DNA of 10,498 bases. Origin: JAPKZH01 sp964537875 (GTDB lineage: Bacteria > Acidobacteriota > Aminicenantia > Aminicenantales > UBA4085). Numbering within the stretch: position 1 is the first letter of the stretch; the number at the start of each line of letters is the position of its first letter. Below the pieces are notes generated by a model. That model had not been told where the DNA came from and did not search any database. It worked only from the letters and a program-made list of their open reading frames with translations. Made by a program: the position numbers and the translations under genes. Below are positions 1 to 7,551 of the stretch, piece after piece. The DNA lies in assembly GCA_964537875.1 (NCBI GenBank), contig CAZIDN010000101.1:1-10498 (forward strand), in the 5' to 3' direction.

Positions 1-42
1 CCACTTAGGATTTAATGTGAGCCTAAAAAGTGCCTATGCGTG

Positions 43-2529
43 TCAAACTCGGGTTAGAAGCTCGGTGAAACGCGGGTCCGAGCGCAGGGGATCCAACTCA
101 GGAAGTACTCTCAGCATGCTTAGGGTATAATCGATTTCCGATAAAGTTTTATCGAGCCAAAAAAAGGCCTGTTTCTTATCACCGATGGCCACATAAACTT
201 CGGCTATTTGGACAAGCGAAAAATGTTGTTGACCGAGATTTTTTAAAATATCGCCCAGGATCTCTTGAGCCTTTTCTTTTTTCCCTGAGATCGCATAAGC
301 ATAGGCAAGTGTAGGGCTAAATAATGGTTGCTCGGCAAAAGGAAGAACTGATTCGATAGCCTCTTCATATTTGCCTGTTTGCAAATAAACCCGCGCTATC
401 CTGAAATAGTTGCCTGCATGTTCAGGAAACATCCCTATGGACTTTTTTAGCTCTTCGACAGCCCAAGCATAGTCTCGTGCATAATAAATTATCCATCCCA
501 CATCTGCATTTTTTCGAGGCGCAAGCGGATCAAGGTCGCGAGCCAAAACCATTTCTTTTATCGCTTCTTCACTCCGACCCGAATTCATTAATAACCATGC
601 GTACCAATGATGGGCATCTCCATTGCCAGGATTTAAATCAATAGCCTTTTTGAATTCCCTCTCAGAGCTGGGAAAATCGCGTTCATACCAATTTAATACG
701 GCACCCAAGACAACATGAGCTTCATCTAAGTTTGGATCAATCTCCAAAGCCTTCAGGGCGGCATCTTTCCCCTTGGGGAAGACCTCTTTGGAAGGCAGCA
801 AATCACTAGCTCCGAGGGCTACATAAGCCATGCCCATACCTGAATAGCCGAGAGCATAAGACGGATCTTTGTTGACCGCTTCTTGAAAATATTCAATCGA
901 TTTTATGAGAGCATCTTTATTTCTTTTATTCCACAAGTAGCGTTCTTTTAGATAAAGGTTATAAACCTCGCGGTTTTCCGTGTAATGTTGAGCCTTTTGC
1001 GTTTGCTTTTCCCCCAAAAGCCTTATTTTAAGGACGCTCATAATCTTCTGGGCTATGTCATCCTGGATGGCAAAAATATCATCAATTTTTTGATTATAAT
1101 TATCCGACCAGAGCTGGTAGCCGTCCTCGACATTCATCAGGCGAGCGGTAACTCTAAGTCTGTCGCCCGAGACCTGAATACTTCCCTCAAGCACTGTTTC
1201 CACATTGAGCTTCTGGCCGATCTCGCGGACATCCAAGGCTTTGCCTTTGAATGAAAAAGTCGATGTCCTGCCGGGCACGTGCAGCTCTTTGACGCTGCTA
1301 AGAGCGTTGATCAGAGTATCTGGTATTCCCTCGCAAAGGTAATCATATTCCTTGGTCGGGCTCAAATCGACAAAGGGGAGCACGGCGATAGAACGTTTGA
1401 GCGCTGTCGTGGAGGGGCCCTCTTTCTTGGGGACAAAAAGCCAGTAGGCCAGTGCGACAAGGATGATAACTGCGACGATCATCGCCGGCGCTATCAGTTT
1501 TTTCAAATTGAGCTTGACCGTTATTTCCCGTGAGGACAGCGCCTTACCCTGGGGAATCGCTTTTTCAGTAGTGGGAATCTCCTCCTCGACCTGAGTGAGC
1601 TCCGTCAAGACTTCATCCGCCGTCTGATATCTCTTCCGCTTGTCTTTCTCCAGGCACTTGAGTATCAACCGGCTCAGGTCCTCGGGTACCTGGGCGTTAT
1701 ACTCTCTCGGATTCTTGGGGATCTCCGTCTTATGCTTTAAAGCTATGCTCAACGCCGTATCGCCCTCAAAAGGTCTCCGCCCCGTTACCATCTCGCACAG
1801 GATGATTCCGAGCGAATAGAGGTCGGATTGCTGATCGATCTCCTTGCCTTCCACTTGTTCGGGGCTCATGTATTCGGGAGTGCCGATGATCACGCCGGCG
1901 CCGGTGACACCTTTCTCCTTGAGTGTCATGGCTACCCCAAAATCCATGATCCGGACATCGCCTTCTCGATCGATCATGATATTGCCCGGTTTGAGATCGC
2001 GATGGACGACCCCCAAGCGGTGCGCTTCTGCGAGCCCTTCACATACCTGCCTGGCGATGTTCACGGCAGCCCCGACGCTCATGCTTTTAGACATCCGGAT
2101 CATGTTCTTGAGGTCTTCTCCGGGCACGTATTCCATCGTAATGAAGTGAGTCCCCTCGGCCTCGCCGAGGTCGAACATCTGGCAGACGTTCTTATGTCTG
2201 ATTTTTCGGGCAAACCTGAGCTCGTTGCTAAAACGCTCGATAGTCTCTTTGTCCGAGGCGATTTCAGGCTTGATCAGCTTCAGGGCGATTTTTTCTTTGA
2301 TCCTGGTGTCGAAGACCTTGTAGACCTTGCCCATCCCACCCTTGCCCAGCTCCTCGATGATCTGGTAGCGGTTGGCAAATGTGCAACCGGTGCTCAACTC
2401 TTTGACAGGGGTTTTCAGGGTTTCCGTCTGAGGGAATGCTGCTTGACTGGAAGAAGGAAGAGGAGTCGCGCACTTGCCGCAGAAAAAAGTATCTTCGGGA
2501 TTATCAAACTGACATTTGGGACATTTCAC
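43..2529 (-). CDS. Transmembrane Ser/Thr protein kinase with N-terminal zinc ribbon, TolB-like domain and TPR repeats
   Basis: Predicted membrane-bound Hanks-type Ser/Thr kinase of 828 aa. A zinc ribbon (C3, C6, C17, C20) opens the protein. The kinase domain runs about 55-312 and looks catalytically complete: glycine loop GKGGMG (62-67), ATP lysine K84, catalytic loop HRDLKPGN with D178, DFG at 196-198, and PE of the APE-like motif at 223-224. A hydrophobic segment at about 345-366 is the single membrane span. A FlgO/TolB-N-like domain starting at SIAVLPF (380-386) runs to about 510, and TPR-like helical repeats fill about 525-828. By topology the kinase faces the cytoplasm and the TolB/TPR part the periplasm. 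The start is GTG at 2527-2529, with an AAGGGA ribosome-binding site 8 nt upstream. This architecture is common in Acidobacteriota and Aminicenantes. Substrate and signal cannot be read from sequence. The TPR-encoding end (about 43-1000) is AT-richer than the rest. Confidence 0.93.
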   Translation of the reverse strand: MKCPKCQFDNPEDTFFCGKCATPLPSSSQAAFPQTETLKTPVKELSTGCTFANRYQIIEELGKGGMGKVYKVFDTRIKEKIALKLIKPEIASDKETIERFSNELRFARKIRHKNVCQMFDLGEAEGTHFITMEYVPGEDLKNMIRMSKSMSVGAAVNIARQVCEGLAEAHRLGVVHRDLKPGNIMIDREGDVRIMDFGVAMTLKEKGVTGAGVIIGTPEYMSPEQVEGKEIDQQSDLYSLGIILCEMVTGRRPFEGDTALSIALKHKTEIPKNPREYNAQVPEDLSRLILKCLEKDKRKRYQTADEVLTELTQVEEEIPTTEKAIPQGKALSSREITVKLNLKKLIAPAMIVAVIILVALAYWLFVPKKEGPSTTALKRSIAVLPFVDLSPTKEYDYLCEGIPDTLINALSSVKELHVPGRTSTFSFKGKALDVREIGQKLNVETVLEGSIQVSGDRLRVTARLMNVEDGYQLWSDNYNQKIDDIFAIQDDIAQKIMSVLKIRLLGEKQTQKAQHYTENREVYNLYLKERYLWNKRNKDALIKSIEYFQEAVNKDPSYALGYSGMGMAYVALGASDLLPSKEVFPKGKDAALKALEIDPNLDEAHVVLGAVLNWYERDFPSSEREFKKAIDLNPGNGDAHHWYAWLLMNSGRSEEAIKEMVLARDLDPLAPRKNADVGWIIYYARDYAWAVEELKKSIGMFPEHAGNYFRIARVYLQTGKYEEAIESVLPFAEQPLFSPTLAYAYAISGKKEKAQEILGDILKNLGQQHFSLVQIAEVYVAIGDKKQAFFWLDKTLSEIDYTLSMLRVLPELDPLRSDPRFTELLTRV

Positions 2530-2536
2530 GGTCTTA

Positions 2537-2578
2537 TTCCCTTAGGGTAGATGAGCATAGAATATTAATTTAAGGGAA
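2537..2578 (-). promoter_or_regulatory. Inverted repeat able to sequester the kinase ribosome-binding site
   Basis: A perfect 8-bp inverted repeat (TTCCCTTA at 2537-2544, TAAGGGAA at 2571-2578) is separated by 26 nt. In the minus-strand transcript the second arm contains the AAGGGA that serves as the kinase Shine-Dalgarno, so pairing would hide it. That the repeat exists is seen directly. A regulatory role is inferred. Confidence 0.4.
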
Positions 2579-2587
2579 AAGAGTCAA
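2559..2587 (-). promoter_or_regulatory. Candidate sigma70-like promoter for the kinase gene
   Basis: On the minus strand a -35 TTGACT (2582-2587) and a -10 TATTCT (2559-2564) are separated by exactly 17 nt. Transcription would start near 2552, about 23 nt before the GTG codon. Such a transcript would lack the upstream arm of the inverted repeat described at 2537-2578. Confidence 0.4.
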
Positions 2588-2598
2588 ATCAGAGCGGC

Positions 2599-4659
2599 CT
2601 ATTTATGACCGAGCATGGCCGCGGGAACAGGTTGTTTGGCGATGCCCGGACCTTGATAGGAGACAGTCAATCCCTCTCCGCCGGTCTTATTGAAATAGCA
2701 GACCCGGATGGGATGAAGGCCCGAGGCCAGAGCGATCAGCCCGCGTTTTTCCGTCAGGCCGTGCAGCCCGTCGTTATCAACCACAAGGTCGTCGCCGATG
2801 TTCATTTTGCTGCCGTCATCGGATTCCACAAAGAAAGCGTACACCCCATCCTTGGGAACTTTGATATAGCCCGTGAATTCGAACCCGTAATACTCCTTTC
2901 TTTTTTTGCAGGAAAGGTCGAGCGCGGAGCAGGCGCCGTATTGAACCGGCTTTAGCTTCGTGAAATCGGGGACCTTGTCCCAATCGCCCTCATAATAATT
3001 ATAGAATACGCCGGGATTGACGCTCACGTTTTCAACGGCGGGGCGCGGCTTAACCTTAACGAACTTAGCCTGGGCGACGCTACTCACCGGTTTGCCGTCC
3101 CGGAAGCACCGTGCCAAAACGACGGTCGTTTCGGTCAGATGGATGGGACCTTTGACGAGCGGCGAAGAGACTGATGGCGCAGAGTCGTCAAGGGCGTAGC
3201 GGACTTCGATATTCTCGCGCCCTGAAGTCACGGTCACATCGAGCGCATCCGTAAAAATATCGAACTCGGATTTGATCTCAGGCGGATCGTTGACATCCGG
3301 TTTCCCCTCGACGTCCAGGACGACAACGCTGTTGAGCGGATCGGGAGCGCGCGCCGGAACTTCGAGCACCAGCGAATCTTCTTTCCGGCCGACTTTAAGA
3401 GCCGCCTTGTTCGAATCCGCAAGCAGATAGACCTGCTTGGCCTTATTATAAATGCCCGGCACTATGAGCTTTCCGTCAGCCGGCCAGTTGAAGACGTGGA
3501 GGTAAAGCCTTGTTCCTCCGCCGATCGCTTTTTGCGTGCATCGTCCCCATTCCAGCTTCTTAAAAGGGCTGGCCTGCGTCGCGTAAATCGATTCGCCGTT
3601 CGCGTTCATCCATTGGCCGATCTGGCGAAGCCGCTCAACGCTCTCCGGAGGAAACACACCTTCCGAGGTCGGCCCGATATTGAGCAGGTAGTTTCCGCCT
3701 TTAGAGGCAATATCGGCCAGCATCCGGATCAGGCTTTCGGCCGATTTCCAGTTTTTGTCATGGCTGTTGTAGCCCCAGTTATTGTTCATGGTCATGCAGG
3801 TTTCCCAATCCACCCCGGGAAGCCCTGTCGGCGGGATCTGCTGCTCGGGCGTGCCGAAATCGCCAGCCGATTCCTTGTCCTGCGAAAAACCCTCCATGCC
3901 CGACCGGCTGGCGCCGACGCGGTTGTTGATGATGATGTCCGGCTGGAGGCTCCGGACGTATCGATAAAGGTCACGGCCGTATTTCTCGTTCCAGGTGCTT
4001 TCCCACTCGCCGTCGAACCAGAGCACGCCAATCGGGCCGTAATTCGTAATCAGCTCTTTGAGTTGGTTCTTCATATGCTGGACATAGCGGTCAAAATCAG
4101 CGCCGGCGGCGGAGCGGTCCTTCTCCCAGTCGCGGCGGGGCAGGTAATCGGGATGGTGCCAGTCCATGATCGAATGATAGAAGCACAGCCTGATCCCCTG
4201 CTTTCGGCAGGCCTCAGACAATTCCTTCAAGATATCGCGCTTGAACGGCGTGGACATGACGTCGTAGTCTGTGTATTTCGAGTCGAAGAGGCAGAAGCCG
4301 TCGTGGTGCTTGGACGTGATGACGATGTATTTCATGCCCGCGTCCTTGGCCAAGCGCACCCATTCGTCGGCATTGAATTTGACGGGATTGAATTGCTTGA
4401 CGAATTTGTCGTACTCAACGATAGGAATCTGCGCCGAATGGCGGATCCATTCGCCATAATTCGTCTTTCCTTTCCATTCCCCCGCCGGGATGGCGTAAAG
4501 GCCCCAATGGATGAAGAGGCCGAACCGGGCGTCGCGCCACCATTTCATCCGGGCATCGTGCTGCGCCTGCGTCTCAAGCTGGGCATAGAGGCCCAAAGAT
4601 GCAAAAGTGGCAATGAGCATAAAAACGCAAAGAATCTGCCTGAAAATTTTCTGTCTCAT
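2599..4659 (-). CDS. Exported alpha-L-fucosidase (GH29) with chitobiase-C-like and PA14-like domains
   Basis: Predicted secreted GH29 alpha-L-fucosidase (686 aa), which would remove L-fucose from the ends of glycans by a retaining mechanism. Residues 1 to about 26 form a signal peptide ending near LYAQ. The TIM barrel opens with the GH29 hallmark FGLFIHWG and includes SKHHDGFCLFDS. The expected nucleophile is D216 in the LWFDGEW motif. The barrel ends around 350 and is followed by a beta-sandwich. About 455-540 resembles the chitobiase/hexosaminidase C-terminal domain (paired aspartates and serines in a 'YALDDSAPSVSS' type strand). About 545-680 resembles PA14 (GYIKVPKDGVYAFFVESDDGS), often a carbohydrate-binding module. 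The ATG at 4657-4659 has an AGGAGT ribosome-binding site 5 nt upstream. That site sits directly after the stop of the isochorismatase-like gene, with 13 nt between the two genes, which implies one transcript. The acid/base residue was not assigned, and the exact substrate linkage is not readable. Confidence 0.95.
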   Translation of the reverse strand: MRQKIFRQILCVFMLIATFASLGLYAQLETQAQHDARMKWWRDARFGLFIHWGLYAIPAGEWKGKTNYGEWIRHSAQIPIVEYDKFVKQFNPVKFNADEWVRLAKDAGMKYIVITSKHHDGFCLFDSKYTDYDVMSTPFKRDILKELSEACRKQGIRLCFYHSIMDWHHPDYLPRRDWEKDRSAAGADFDRYVQHMKNQLKELITNYGPIGVLWFDGEWESTWNEKYGRDLYRYVRSLQPDIIINNRVGASRSGMEGFSQDKESAGDFGTPEQQIPPTGLPGVDWETCMTMNNNWGYNSHDKNWKSAESLIRMLADIASKGGNYLLNIGPTSEGVFPPESVERLRQIGQWMNANGESIYATQASPFKKLEWGRCTQKAIGGGTRLYLHVFNWPADGKLIVPGIYNKAKQVYLLADSNKAALKVGRKEDSLVLEVPARAPDPLNSVVVLDVEGKPDVNDPPEIKSEFDIFTDALDVTVTSGRENIEVRYALDDSAPSVSSPLVKGPIHLTETTVVLARCFRDGKPVSSVAQAKFVKVKPRPAVENVSVNPGVFYNYYEGDWDKVPDFTKLKPVQYGACSALDLSCKKRKEYYGFEFTGYIKVPKDGVYAFFVESDDGSKMNIGDDLVVDNDGLHGLTEKRGLIALASGLHPIRVCYFNKTGGEGLTVSYQGPGIAKQPVPAAMLGHK

Positions 4660-4672
4660 AACTGACTCCTTA

Positions 4673-5266
4673 TTAGCGTGCGTTTTCCAGCAAGAGTTTC
4701 AGAGGTGTGTAGCTGATTGTTTCACAAAATTCCTGGACTGCTTTGGTGAGGGCAGTTTCGTGGCTGATGAGGGCGTCCTTAAGCATGAAGACTTTATAAT
4801 CATGGTCTTCAGCTCCAAAATACGTGGCCAGGACGCAGCCCACGGCGCTGAGGCCGCAGAGAAAGAGCGTATTGCAGCCCTTTTCCTTCAGCAGTTTATC
4901 CAGATTTGTTTTATTGAAAGCGTTGGAGTAATTTTTGATGATTCTGGGGTCTTCGGTTTTGACGGGCACGGATTTCGGGAACTCGAAAGCCTCCGAATCG
5001 GGCTTCGGCCCATACTCGGGATCCGTGTGATAGACACGGATGATCGGAAACCCGTTTTTGCGAAAAAGCTCGATGTAGTAGGTGATCATTTCCATGCCCA
5101 GCTTTTTGTCTTGTTCCGACATTTTGGGCAAAAATGCATTTTGAATATCAATCACCAGCAGAGCTGGTTTCATTTTGGATGGTGCAGCCTTTTGCGTTGC
5201 CGCAGGGGAAAGCATTGCCACCAATCCCAACATGACAACAATCAACACCAAAGCTGTTTTTTTCAT
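4673..5266 (-). CDS. Exported isochorismatase-family cysteine hydrolase
   Basis: A 197-aa member of the isochorismatase-like hydrolase superfamily, which includes nicotinamidases, N-carbamoyl amidohydrolases and isochorismatases. The catalytic triad is visible: D40 in LLVIDIQN, K111 in PRIIKNYSNAF, and C144 in GLSAVGC, where the cis-peptide turn precedes the cysteine. The start chosen is the ATG at 5264-5266, because a GGAGG lies 4 nt upstream. An in-frame ATG at 5302 lacks such a site. This start gives MKKTALVLIVV, a signal peptide ending around residue 23, so the enzyme is probably exported, which is unusual for a family that is mostly cytoplasmic. A start at M32 would make a cytoplasmic protein but has weaker support. 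It is first in the minus-strand group with the fucosidase. The substrate is unknown. Confidence 0.9.
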   Translation of the reverse strand: MKKTALVLIVVMLGLVAMLSPAATQKAAPSKMKPALLVIDIQNAFLPKMSEQDKKLGMEMITYYIELFRKNGFPIIRVYHTDPEYGPKPDSEAFEFPKSVPVKTEDPRIIKNYSNAFNKTNLDKLLKEKGCNTLFLCGLSAVGCVLATYFGAEDHDYKVFMLKDALISHETALTKAVQEFCETISYTPLKLLLENAR

Positions 5267-5309
5267 TTTTCCTCCAATGGCGATAAATAGGTTTAGTTTC
5301 ATATTTTAG

Positions 5310-5891
5310 ATGAGCAGGGTCATAAAAAAGCATATCACTTTCGTTGCCTTCCCGACAACAATATCTCCCTACGTTGTTGATTTTTTAAGAAATCATGCAG
5401 AAACTCAATTTTTGTCTTCCGATCAAGTGTGCCAAAACCTAAGCCGTGAAGAGGGTATAAAAATACAATTAAATTGCATTTCTATAGAAGTCGGCCGCCA
5501 GACTGACACAACAATTCAAAATATTCCAAAAAAAATTTACAGGGTCAAACACCTTCATGACGACTCGGGAAATATCGCGATAAATCTGGCTTATTTAATA
5601 ATGCTAGACAATTTTAAAATACTTCATATTGGAGATGCGCCGATTGATTACAACAAATCCTCCTATGATCAATTTCATTTAGAGAAGGAAAAAATTGACA
5701 TCGTCTTTCAAGGAGCAAGTCCTTCCGAAGCTACAAAACAATTCATTCAGGAAGTCATCAAGCCTAAATATATTATCGCCATGCATATTCCTCCAAAAGA
5801 TATTGAAACCGAATCTAGGAATTTTCTCAGTTTTTATCCAAACGGTTTGGTGTTTATGAAACCCATGGAAACAAAAAAATTGACCAAATGA
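5310..5891 (+). pseudogene. N-terminally truncated MBL-fold metallo-hydrolase
   Basis: The 193-aa frame matches the C-terminal part of a metallo-beta-lactamase-fold hydrolase of the UlaG-like/Lactamase_B_2 type. The stretch SPYVVDFLRNHAETQFLSSD corresponds to what normally follows the HxHxDH motif. Later expected elements are present: KHLHDD with H81 and H83, LIMLDNFKILHIGDA with D109, and AMHIPP with H159. The beta-strands and the HxHxDH metal motif that should come first are absent, and a TAG at 5307-5309 closes the frame immediately upstream. There is no clear ribosome-binding site. The 5' end abuts the leader of the divergent isochorismatase-like gene. Base composition is AT-rich (30% and 42% GC in two 60-base blocks counted by hand), unlike most neighbours. 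It is most likely a decaying fragment. A short functional protein cannot be excluded. Confidence 0.7.
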
Positions 5892-5950
5892 TTTTTTAAA
5901 ACTATATGCTGAAAAATGCGAAGTTTTATGGATCATTATGAAACTAGAGT

Positions 5951-5992
5951 CTTATTTTTTTTCTGAAATTTCCGATAAATTAAGAAAATAAG
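5951..5992 (-). terminator. Weak AT-rich hairpin downstream of tRNA-Ala
   Basis: An inverted repeat (CTTATTTT at 5951-5958, AAAATAAG at 5985-5992) lies right after the tRNA 3' end and encloses the small palindrome GAAATTTC. Because the stem is almost all A/T, it is a poor but possible transcription stop for the tRNA. Confidence 0.25.
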
Positions 5993-5994
5993 GC

Positions 5995-6070
5995 TGGTGG
6001 AGCTGACCGGGATCGAACCGGCGACCTCTTGACTGCCAGTCAAGCACTCTCCCAACTGAGCTACAGCCCC
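5995..6070 (-). tRNA. tRNA-Ala (anticodon GGC)
   Basis: A complete 76-nt tRNA on the minus strand. The acceptor stem GGGGCTG pairs with CAGCTCC and includes the G3:U70 wobble pair that defines alanine identity. The anticodon stem CTTGA/TCAAG closes the loop CTGGCAG, giving anticodon GGC (6035-6037 on the plus strand), which reads GCC. The T loop is TTCGATC within GCCGG/CCGGT. The discriminator base is A, and CCA is encoded (5995-5997). All arms look intact. Confidence 0.97.
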
Positions 6071-6084
6071 ACAAGGGTGGAGAT

Positions 6085-6113
6085 ATATTACAGGAAGACC
6101 CTCCTTCCGTCAA
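6085..6113 (-). promoter_or_regulatory. Promoter of tRNA-Ala
   Basis: On the minus strand a -35 TTGACG (6108-6113) and a -10 TAATAT (6085-6090) are separated by 17 nt. The predicted start near 6078 leaves a leader of only about 8 nt before the mature tRNA, as expected for a tRNA gene with its own sigma70-type promoter. Confidence 0.65.
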
Positions 6114-6192
6114 GATAAAGCACTCCGGAAAAAGAACTACTCGCCTCACAGGCCGCAGCTGGCCGGATCGCATGGGGCGGCCAATGCCTTTT

Positions 6193-6221
6193 TTGATTTC
6201 CGCCGCCTACTTGAATACAAT
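6193..6221 (+). promoter_or_regulatory. Promoter of the sugar-utilisation operon
   Basis: A -35 TTGATT (6193-6198) and a -10 TACAAT (6216-6221) are separated by 17 nt, placing the start near 6228 and giving a leader of about 33 nt before the first gene. It is divergent from the tRNA promoter 80 nt away. No clear operator palindrome was seen between the two. Confidence 0.6.
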
Positions 6222-6260
6222 GGAGCCAGACATCTTCATGACCTCTAAAGGAGAATAGCC

Positions 6261-7541
6261 TTGGCTATTTTTAAAAGACGGGCGACTCTTCGGCCTCTCT
6301 CTGTGTTTTTTTTTCTTTTAGCTTTTTGGGCGCTCGGGGCTCCCCAAAATCAACTTGAGCCTCAATCCCAACCTCAGCCTCAAAAATTTCCGATTATGAC
6401 CTGGCCCGGTCCGGACAAAAGCCTGCTTACCCTGGAAACTTTTCAAAAAATTGCCGAAGCCGGGTTCTCTTTAAATATGTCTTTTTATGGCGAAAGGGAT
6501 ATCAACCTCAAAGCCCTCGACTTGGCCCAACTGGCAGGCATACAACTCCTCATCCAGGACGGCCGCATCGCCAAGCTAGTCGAGGATCCCTCCCTGCCTC
6601 TTACGTCTCTCGACCCCATCATCGCCGTCTATAAAGACCATCCTGCATTCTGGGGATACTTCATTCTGGATGAGCCGAACGCGGCCAAGTTCGATCGGAT
6701 CGCGCAGATTTTCGCTTATCTTAAAGAAAAGGATCCTGGACATCCCGCTTATGTCAACCTCTTCCCCACCTACGCCACACCCCAGCAGCTCGGTACAGAA
6801 ACCTATGAGCAACACGTCCAAAGCTTCCTGGAAAAGGTGAGGCCGACATTCCTCAGCTATGACCATTATCCGATTACATCCACAGGCCTGCGCGAAGATT
6901 ATTATCTCAACTTGGAAATCATCCGCAGCATGGCCGAAAAATTCGGCCTCCCGTTCTGGGCCTTCACACTGGTGACGGCCCACGCGGTCTATCCGCCGCC
7001 GACCGCTGCCCATATCCGCCTCCAGCTCTTCAGCGATTTAGCTTATGGGGCGAAAGCCCTGCAATATTTCACCTATGGAACGCCCACCGGAAGCGATTTC
7101 GATTGGAAATACGGCCTGATCGACCCACAGGGAAAGCCGACGCTGGCCTTTCAATTCGCCTCCGAGATCAATCAGCAGGTCCATCAGATCGCGCCGCTCG
7201 TTGGCGGCTGGAAATCGGAAGCCGTTTACCACAGCGACCCCGTCCCCAAAGGCTGCCGGCCGCTGGCGAGCGACGGCCTGGTACAAAAAGTGCAAAGCTG
7301 CCCGATGGTCATCGGGATATTCAGCGACGCGGGCGATACGTATATCATATTCGTCAACCGTGATTATGAGAGCGACCGGATGGCCATGGTCCGATTTTCG
7401 CCGAAAATTAAAAGGCTTATCGAGATCGTGAAAGACTCGAGCACGCCCACTCAAATCCGCTGGTCTCAGGATGAGAAGGAGAAAACCGGCGCTCTAAAAT
7501 TTCGGGCAGGGGATGCGCGGATATTCAAGGTCATATTGTAA
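6261..7541 (+). CDS. Exported TIM-barrel glycoside-hydrolase-like protein
   Basis: A 426-aa predicted exported protein of unassigned family. The start is TTG (6261-6263), supported by AAAGGAG (6247-6253) 7 nt upstream and by the signal peptide it creates: basic residues RRATLRP, then a hydrophobic core ending near ALGAPQ. A Q/P-rich linker follows (about 30-41). The rest reads like a beta/alpha barrel: FPIMTWPGPD, GYFILDEPN with D137 and E138 (the 'DEPN' end of a clan GH-A-like strand 4, where the acid/base usually sits), FLSYDHYPI, LPFWAFTLVTAH, and YGAKALQYFTYGTPTG. The last stretch resembles GH42-type and related barrels. No convincing glutamate nucleophile is evident on a strand-7 equivalent, so catalytic activity is uncertain. 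It is the first gene of a four-gene operon, 10 nt before the ribokinase. The expected role is releasing or handling a sugar that the downstream enzymes consume. This is inferred from context. Confidence 0.85.
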   Translation: MAIFKRRATLRPLSVFFFLLAFWALGAPQNQLEPQSQPQPQKFPIMTWPGPDKSLLTLETFQKIAEAGFSLNMSFYGERDINLKALDLAQLAGIQLLIQDGRIAKLVEDPSLPLTSLDPIIAVYKDHPAFWGYFILDEPNAAKFDRIAQIFAYLKEKDPGHPAYVNLFPTYATPQQLGTETYEQHVQSFLEKVRPTFLSYDHYPITSTGLREDYYLNLEIIRSMAEKFGLPFWAFTLVTAHAVYPPPTAAHIRLQLFSDLAYGAKALQYFTYGTPTGSDFDWKYGLIDPQGKPTLAFQFASEINQQVHQIAPLVGGWKSEAVYHSDPVPKGCRPLASDGLVQKVQSCPMVIGIFSDAGDTYIIFVNRDYESDRMAMVRFSPKIKRLIEIVKDSSTPTQIRWSQDEKEKTGALKFRAGDARIFKVIL

Positions 7542-7551
7542 TGTTACGAAA

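Noticed and set aside
1..33. Hairpin CACTT(TTT)AGG...CCTAAGTG downstream of the kinase stop as a terminator
   Set aside because: The stem is short with a 3-nt bulge and a 12-nt loop, and the region where a T tract should follow is outside the window.
3496..4665. 389-aa open frame on the plus strand opposite the fucosidase
   Set aside because: It is a shadow of the GH29 gene: no recognisable domains, low-quality composition, and fully contained in a clear gene on the other strand.
5310..5994. Genomic island inserted at the tRNA-Ala 3' end
   Set aside because: The AT-rich stretch lies on the right side of the tRNA for this, but no second copy of the tRNA 3' sequence and no integrase was found in the window.
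6238..6258. Six-codon reading frame (ATG to TAG) just before the TTG start, overlapping its ribosome-binding site
   Set aside because: Tiny frames like this arise by chance. It has no well-placed ribosome-binding site and its codons do not suggest an attenuator.
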